7,513 nt of DNA from CAIZIN01 sp964483025. GTDB taxonomy: Bacteria > Patescibacteriota > Minisyncoccia > Phycocordibacterales > CAIZIN01. Shown here piece by piece: positions 4,319-7,513 of the stretch. How positions within the stretch are numbered: the stretch's first letter is position 1; each line of letters begins with the position of its first letter. The stretch lies in assembly GCA_964483025.1 (NCBI GenBank), contig CAYZZT010000032.1, positions 1-7,513 on the forward strand, read 5' to 3'. Made by a program: the position numbers and the translations under genes. The notes beneath the pieces were generated by a model. It was given only the letters and a program-made list of their open reading frames with translations. It ran no database searches and was not told the origin of the DNA.

Positions 4319-4714
4319 ATGATAAATTACGAAGATTTTAAAAAAGTTGAGATGAAGGTGGGGGAGATAAAGGAGGTTGAAGTAATTGAGGGCTCAGACA
4401 AGCTTCTAAAATTGAAAGTTGATTTTGGGCTAAAACCATCTTCTGCTGAAGATGGTTCGCCCGAACATCCTGATGGGCAGGATGTTTTAGGGGAAGAAAG
4501 AGACATTAGGCAAATTCTATCAGGTATTAGAAAATTTTTCGACGATTATAATGTTCTTGTTGGTAAAAAAGTGCCATTTGTGATAAATCTAGAACCGAGA
4601 AAAATGATGGGGCTAGAAAGTCAGGGTATGATTTTGGCTGTGAATGATGATGAAGGTAATTTTTCGTTGTTGGAAGTTGATGGCAAAATAAAAAGCGGAT
4701 CGAGTGTGTCATAG
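4319..4714 (+). CDS. Small tRNA-binding (OB-fold) protein, Trbp111/CsaA/MetG-C-terminal type
   Basis: This 131-residue stand-alone protein is equivalent to the C-terminal tRNA-binding domain of methionyl-tRNA synthetase and to Trbp111. Matches run through the protein: YEDFKKVEMKVGEIKEVEVIEGSDKLLKL (residues 4-32), RQILSGIRKFF (64-74), LVGKKVPFVINLEPRKMMGLESQGMILAV, then the closing turn IKSGSSVS. It probably binds tRNA non-specifically, or partners with a synthetase, in the cytoplasm. Between the strands KVDFG and EERDIRQILSG there are about 21 extra residues (38-58), rich in Pro, Gly, Asp and Ser, encoded by a 61-base double palindrome. The insertion falls in a loop where it could be tolerated. 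The ATG at 4319 has no Shine-Dalgarno and AT-rich sequence in front. A perfect terminator follows the stop. Confidence 0.85.
   Translation: MINYEDFKKVEMKVGEIKEVEVIEGSDKLLKLKVDFGLKPSSAEDGSPEHPDGQDVLGEERDIRQILSGIRKFFDDYNVLVGKKVPFVINLEPRKMMGLESQGMILAVNDDEGNFSLLEVDGKIKSGSSVS
4430..4490. repeat. Palindromic element inserted in frame in the tRNA-binding protein gene
   Basis: Outer inverted ends CTAAAAC (4430-4436) and GTTTTAG (4484-4490) enclose two hairpins: AACCATCTTC/GAAGATGGTT with loop TGCT (4434-4457), and AACATCCT/AGGATGTT with a 7-base loop (4464-4486). It is read through without a stop as residues 38-58. On the minus strand the first hairpin has the same TTC-AGCA-GAA tip as the core of the intergenic elements. 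Confidence 0.75.
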
Positions 4715-4745
4715 AACATATAATATATAACATATAACACATAAC

Positions 4746-4778
4746 AAAAGAGGCTTTTTCGAAGAAAAAGCCTCTTTT
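4746..4778. terminator. Perfect 15-bp hairpin terminator with T run
   Basis: AAAAGAGGCTTTTTC (4746-4760) pairs perfectly with 4764-4778 around a GAA triloop, and further T residues follow. It ends transcription of the tRNA-binding protein gene and, given the AAAA/TTTT flanks, could work both ways. It has the same design as 103-135 and 1808-1844. Confidence 0.9.
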
Positions 4779-4922
4779 TTTATCAATTAAGACATTAAAA
4801 CATTATTTTAAAATTTGAAATTAAAAATCAACACAAAATAAGAAATGTACTCATGACTATATTTTGTGTTGTCCTCGGTACTCCGGGGATCCAGCATTTT
4901 ATACTTGAATTAGGAATGGGAA

Positions 4923-4943
4923 GACTTTGCCGTAGGCAAAGTC
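4923..4943. terminator. Hairpin related to the one at 103-135
   Basis: GACTTTGCC pairs with GGCAAAGTC around GTA. The core differs from 103-135 by one loop base (GTA for GAA). CCTTTTCTG follows, a modest T run. It could block read-through into the pilus operon or be a leftover repeat. Confidence 0.5.
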
Positions 4944-4990
4944 CCTTTTCTGTCGTTTTTGTTTTGGATTTTTTTATTTAATATTTAGAA

Positions 4991-5026
4991 TTTGTTTCGA
5001 ATTTCGGATTTCGAATTTCGTGCTTT
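4991..5026 (+). repeat. Third copy of the TTTCGAATTTCGGATTTCG repeat
   Basis: TTTGTTTCGAATTTCGGATT is followed by TCGAATTTCGTGCTTTAC, the same family as 3349-3384 and 3624-3657. It ends just before the pilM promoter. Confidence 0.7.
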
Positions 5027-5035
5027 ACATAGGTG

Positions 5036-5044
5036 TGCTATAAT
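5036..5044 (+). promoter_or_regulatory. Extended -10 box of the pilus operon, probable leaderless pilM mRNA
   Basis: TGCTATAAT is the same nine bases as the promoter at 212-220. Only eight bases separate the TATAAT from the pilM ATG, and no Shine-Dalgarno fits between. No good -35 is seen, as expected for an extended -10 promoter. Confidence 0.65.
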
Positions 5045-5052
5045 ACTAATTA

Positions 5053-6150
5053 ATGAAAGAATTACGTAAAAAACGATTTGATTTTTTCCGTTATCTCCGA
5101 ATTCCACGTTTTTTGGAAATGCCTGCTATAGGTGTTGATATTTCTGATGGGGCTATTCGTTTCATTGAGCTTCTTAAAGAGGGTTCAAATTTTATTCCAC
5201 ATCATATGGGAGAGAAAAAATTATCTCCCGGGGTTGTTGTGTCAGGTTCAATAATAAATAAAGATGAATTAGTAAAAGTCCTCACTTCAATTTCTAAAGA
5301 AGAAAAGTATAAATTTGTAAAAGCATCTTTACCTGAATCAAAAGCGTATGTTTTTAACATAACACTTCCAGAAATACCAGAGCAAGATATTGCCGAGGCT
5401 ATTAGTTTTAGGATTGAGGATAATGCTCCAATATCTGCCGCCGAATCTATTTTTGACTATACAATTATTGGGAAAAATGAAAAAGGAGAAATTGAGGTTA
5501 GCGTGACTGCTGTACAAGAAAGTGTTGTACGTGAATATTTAGATTTATATAATAAGGCATCTTTAATACCACGTTCTTTTGAATTAGAATCAAGATCTAT
5601 TGCGAGAGCCCTTATTGCTCCATTTGATGCTCGTACATACCTTATTGTTAATATTGGGGAAAATAAAACAGTATTTTCTATTGCTCGTGCTGGTGTGGTG
5701 CGCTTCAGCTCAACGCTTTATGTGGGAAGTAAGAATTTAACTGATGCAATCGGTAGGTCGCTTTCAGTTAATTTACAAGATGCAGAGAAATTTAAAAGTA
5801 AATTACCCTCAGTAAATCCATATGAAGAGAAAGTTTTTGAATCAATCTCTGGGGCGCTCTCTTCTATTAAAGATGAGGTTAATAAACTTTTAATATATTG
5901 GTTTACACATAAACCAGCCGGGACACCGGGGATTCAGAAAATAGATGAAATTATTCTTTCGGGAAAAGACTCAACTATTCCTGACGTACTTCCATATATG
6001 TCTAGAAACGTAAAAGTTCCTGTGCGCATTGCCGATGCTTGGGTTTCCTGTTTTTCACACAATGATTTTATTCCAGCTATAGGCGCAAATGAATCCCTTG
6101 ATTTTGTGACCGCAATTGGCCTTTCCTTACCAAAAAAATTCCATGCTTAA
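5053..6150 (+). CDS. pilM: Type IV pilus assembly protein PilM (actin-like ATPase fold)
   Basis: This 365-residue protein is the expected length for PilM, the cytoplasmic ring component that binds the N-terminal tail of PilN beneath the type IV pilus machine. The actin-like pattern is clear: the first phosphate loop region IGVDISDGAIRFIEL (residues 26-40); the PilM-typical segment LPESKAYVFNITLPEIPEQDIAEAISFRIEDNAP; the second phosphate strand YLIVNIGENKTVFSI (196-210); and the IILSG turn of the adenosine region (300-304). In the second phosphate strand Asn200 stands where actin-like proteins usually have Asp, and LSGKDS replaces the usual LSGGG, so nucleotide binding or hydrolysis may be altered. 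It is the first gene of a tight operon and overlaps the pilN-like start by 8 bases. Confidence 0.93.
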   Translation: MKELRKKRFDFFRYLRIPRFLEMPAIGVDISDGAIRFIELLKEGSNFIPHHMGEKKLSPGVVVSGSIINKDELVKVLTSISKEEKYKFVKASLPESKAYVFNITLPEIPEQDIAEAISFRIEDNAPISAAESIFDYTIIGKNEKGEIEVSVTAVQESVVREYLDLYNKASLIPRSFELESRSIARALIAPFDARTYLIVNIGENKTVFSIARAGVVRFSSTLYVGSKNLTDAIGRSLSVNLQDAEKFKSKLPSVNPYEEKVFESISGALSSIKDEVNKLLIYWFTHKPAGTPGIQKIDEIILSGKDSTIPDVLPYMSRNVKVPVRIADAWVSCFSHNDFIPAIGANESLDFVTAIGLSLPKKFHA

Positions 6151-6688
6151 TTTACTTCCAAAAGACTATAAAAATAAAGTAAGGCAAGAATACCTACGTC
6201 GGTTTTTTATTGTTTCTTTAATTATCTTTTCTTTAATTGATATATTTTTAATTGTCGCCATTTTTCCTTCATATATTTTAATTAATTCCAAAAAAACGAT
6301 TACTGAAAAAGCCCTTCAATCATTAAAAGAATCATCAAAAGTAAAAGATCGTGATGCTATTTTAGCTGATGTAAAAAAATTAGAGGATGGATTAGTATTG
6401 GTGGCAACTATTTCGGGAGATAGGCCAACAGACTATATAGATAAAGCAGTTCTTCTTAAAGGAAAAGGAATATCAATACAAAATATTTCTTACACAAAAA
6501 AAACAGATACAGAGAGGGAGGTTACTCTTACTGGGGGAGCTTCCTCGAGACTAAATTTAATTGATTTTTATAAAAGAGTAAAAGAATCTTCATGGGTCAC
6601 ATCCTCGGACCTTCCTTTGTCAAACCTTGCCAGTGATAAAAGTATTAGTTTTTTTGTTTCATTAATAGCCACTAGCACACCAAAATGA
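6143..6688 (+). CDS. pilN: PilN-like type IV pilus assembly protein
   Basis: This 181-residue protein starts at ATG 6143, eight bases inside the end of pilM. I prefer this start over an upstream in-frame ATG at 6116 because MLNLLPKDYK is the classic PilN N-terminus, the part that binds PilM. One transmembrane helix spans residues 22-47, then a helical, coiled-coil-prone region (KKTITEKALQSLKESSKVKDRDAILADVKKLE). The last ~90 residues (VSYTKK-like strand, REVTLTGGASSRLNLIDFYKRVKES) fit the periplasmic ferredoxin-like domain of PilN/GspL-type proteins. It is probably an inner-membrane bridge between PilM and PilO. Its TGA stop overlaps the next ATG (ATGA), so the genes are translationally coupled. 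Confidence 0.8.
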   Translation: MLNLLPKDYKNKVRQEYLRRFFIVSLIIFSLIDIFLIVAIFPSYILINSKKTITEKALQSLKESSKVKDRDAILADVKKLEDGLVLVATISGDRPTDYIDKAVLLKGKGISIQNISYTKKTDTEREVTLTGGASSRLNLIDFYKRVKESSWVTSSDLPLSNLASDKSISFFVSLIATSTPK

Positions 6689-7221
6689 TTTATAGAAAAA
6701 CACTAATAATACTTTTTGTGTGGATTTCAATTTTTCTTGCGATGACAGCTTTTGTTGTGTTTGGATTTATTAAAATAGAAAAAATGAAAAAGATTGCTAA
6801 TTCTGTAGAACAAGAGATTGTTCAAGAGAAAGAATCACTTCAGGCTTTCGAGTCCTTAATAAAAACAACATCAAGTATAAAAACCGACAGTGAAAAAATA
6901 AATAGTTTTTATATTAAGCGTGCGGAGGTAATAAATTTTATTAACAAAATTGAGTCTTTAGCATCCACAACAAATACACAGTTATCAATCCAAAGAGTAG
7001 TAGATAAAAAAATGTCAACCAATGGAACACTACTTTTTATTGATATTAGTGCCCATGGTTCATATTCTAATTTACATTATCTAATCAGATTGCTTGAGGA
7101 ATTGCCATATCAAACAGAAATACAAAATATAAAACTTTCAAAAGGTTCTTTTGTGGATGAGGAAAAGCAAAGTATGAGTTCTTGGTCGGCTGATATAAAT
7201 ATTGTGGGAATAATGCTTTAA
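6685..7221 (+). CDS. pilO: PilO-like type IV pilus assembly protein
   Basis: This 178-residue protein has a short cytoplasmic start, a transmembrane helix (about residues 7-29), a coiled-coil segment (EKMKKIANSVEQEIVQEKESLQAF) and a C-terminal domain. That domain has the PilO pattern GSYSNLHYLIRLLEELPYQTEIQNIKL and a closing strand ADINIVGIML. Sequence conservation in PilO is low, so the call relies on domain order and on position directly after pilM and pilN; the start codon overlaps the pilN stop by four bases. It would pair with the PilN-like protein in the membrane to align the pilus machine. A second PilN-type paralogue is the alternative. Confidence 0.72.
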   Translation: MIYRKTLIILFVWISIFLAMTAFVVFGFIKIEKMKKIANSVEQEIVQEKESLQAFESLIKTTSSIKTDSEKINSFYIKRAEVINFINKIESLASTTNTQLSIQRVVDKKMSTNGTLLFIDISAHGSYSNLHYLIRLLEELPYQTEIQNIKLSKGSFVDEEKQSMSSWSADINIVGIML

Positions 7222-7224
7222 ACT

Positions 7225-7513
7225 ATGAATAAGATAAAAGAAAAAATATATACAACTTTTAAAATGAGAGGGAAGACACTGTCCTTTTTTGGTCAGAATC
7301 AATATGCTGATTGGAAAATTCTTTTAAGTATTTTATTTGCTGGTTTTTTTATTTCTGTTATTGTTTGTTTTTTTTCTTTTCTAAATATTAGCGAGGATGT
7401 AGATATTTATAGTTCAGGTCCTGTTGTCTTAAATAAAAAAATAAATAAAGGAAATTTAATGAAAGTGATTAATAAAATGGAGGATAGGCAGAAAAATTTC
7501 GAAGAATTAAAGG
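7225..7513 (+). CDS. Hypothetical membrane protein of the pilus operon (3' end outside window)
   Basis: The frame opens at ATG 7225, three bases after the pilO-like stop, and continues past the window end with 96 codons visible. It has a basic cytoplasmic N-terminus (MNKIKEKIYTTFKMRGK), one transmembrane helix at about residues 32-53, and then a charged segment ending in VINKMEDRQKNFEELK, likely helical. Position suggests a further pilus alignment component, but I see no PilP lipobox or other family signature. Function unknown. Confidence 0.75.
   Translation, partial: MNKIKEKIYTTFKMRGKTLSFFGQNQYADWKILLSILFAGFFISVIVCFFSFLNISEDVDIYSSGPVVLNKKINKGNLMKVINKMEDRQKNFEELK

Larger units (their letters stand above)
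4715..5052. other. Gene-free stretch: repeats, two hairpins, pilM promoter
   Basis: No credible gene is seen. In order it holds: an ACATATAA/ACATATAAC short repeat tract directly after the TAG stop (4715-4745); the terminator at 4746-4778; AT-rich sequence; a 12-bp inverted repeat CAACACAAAATA/TATTTTGTGTTG (4829-4840, 4860-4871); a small GC hairpin CCTCGG-TACT-CCGGGG (4873-4888); a hairpin GACTTTGCC-GTA-GGCAAAGTC (4923-4943); the TTTCG-type repeat (4991-5026); and the pilM promoter. Confidence 0.7.

Noticed and set aside
4874..4893. Resemblance of CTCGGTACTCCGGGGATCC to a pUC-type cloning polylinker
   Set aside because: It has one extra base, lacks the adjoining SacI and XbaI parts, forms a natural small hairpin and is surrounded by ordinary genomic-type sequence. 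Chance is more likely than vector carry-over, though read coverage would settle it.

Overview
The window looks like part of a genome from a small, AT-rich bacterium of the Patescibacteria/CPR (Parcubacteria-like) type. This is an inference. It rests on compact proteins, short overlapping gene starts with few Shine-Dalgarno sites, several promoters whose -10 box sits only 6-8 bases before the start codon, and a short ribosome hibernation factor ending in RRGARRIKEMLR. No rRNA, tRNA or CRISPR array was found.

Layout. Bases 1-73 may hold the tail of an upstream gene. A heptamer-repeat/hairpin module follows (64-180). Then comes a promoter and a GC-richer gene (256-822) for an unrecognised single-span membrane protein with a strong terminator. 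Bases 889-1133 are a repeat element with terminal inverted repeats. A small DUF167/YggU gene (1167-1391) and a short HPF/RaiA gene (1411-1779) run rightward. They converge on a leftward def-fmt pair (peptide deformylase 2790-3302, methionyl-tRNA formyltransferase 1888-2745), with a second heptamer/hairpin module between them. Bases 3303-3697 hold divergent promoters around another repeat element. Next are ruvX/yqgF (3698-4123), a third repeat element, and a small tRNA-binding (OB-fold) protein gene (4319-4714). After a gene-poor stretch (4715-5052) a rightward type IV pilus assembly operon begins: pilM, a pilN-like gene, a pilO-like gene and the start of an unrecognised membrane protein gene that runs off the window.

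Function. fmt and def add and later remove the formyl group of initiator methionine. HPF and the tRNA-binding protein also belong to translation. RuvX/YqgF is a Holliday-junction-resolvase-fold protein. PilM/N/O form the cytoplasmic and inner-membrane alignment complex of type IV pili.

The most interesting material is between the genes. First, a family of modular hairpin elements occurs three times. One copy looks like a 91-nt unit nested inside a roughly 155-nt unit, and base changes in three successive hairpins are compensatory. Second, (TAGTGAG)n tracts supply stop codons in every frame and flank perfect bidirectional hairpins; one arm sequence also lies in frame inside fmt. Third, a 61-nt double-hairpin palindrome lies in frame inside the tRNA-binding protein gene.
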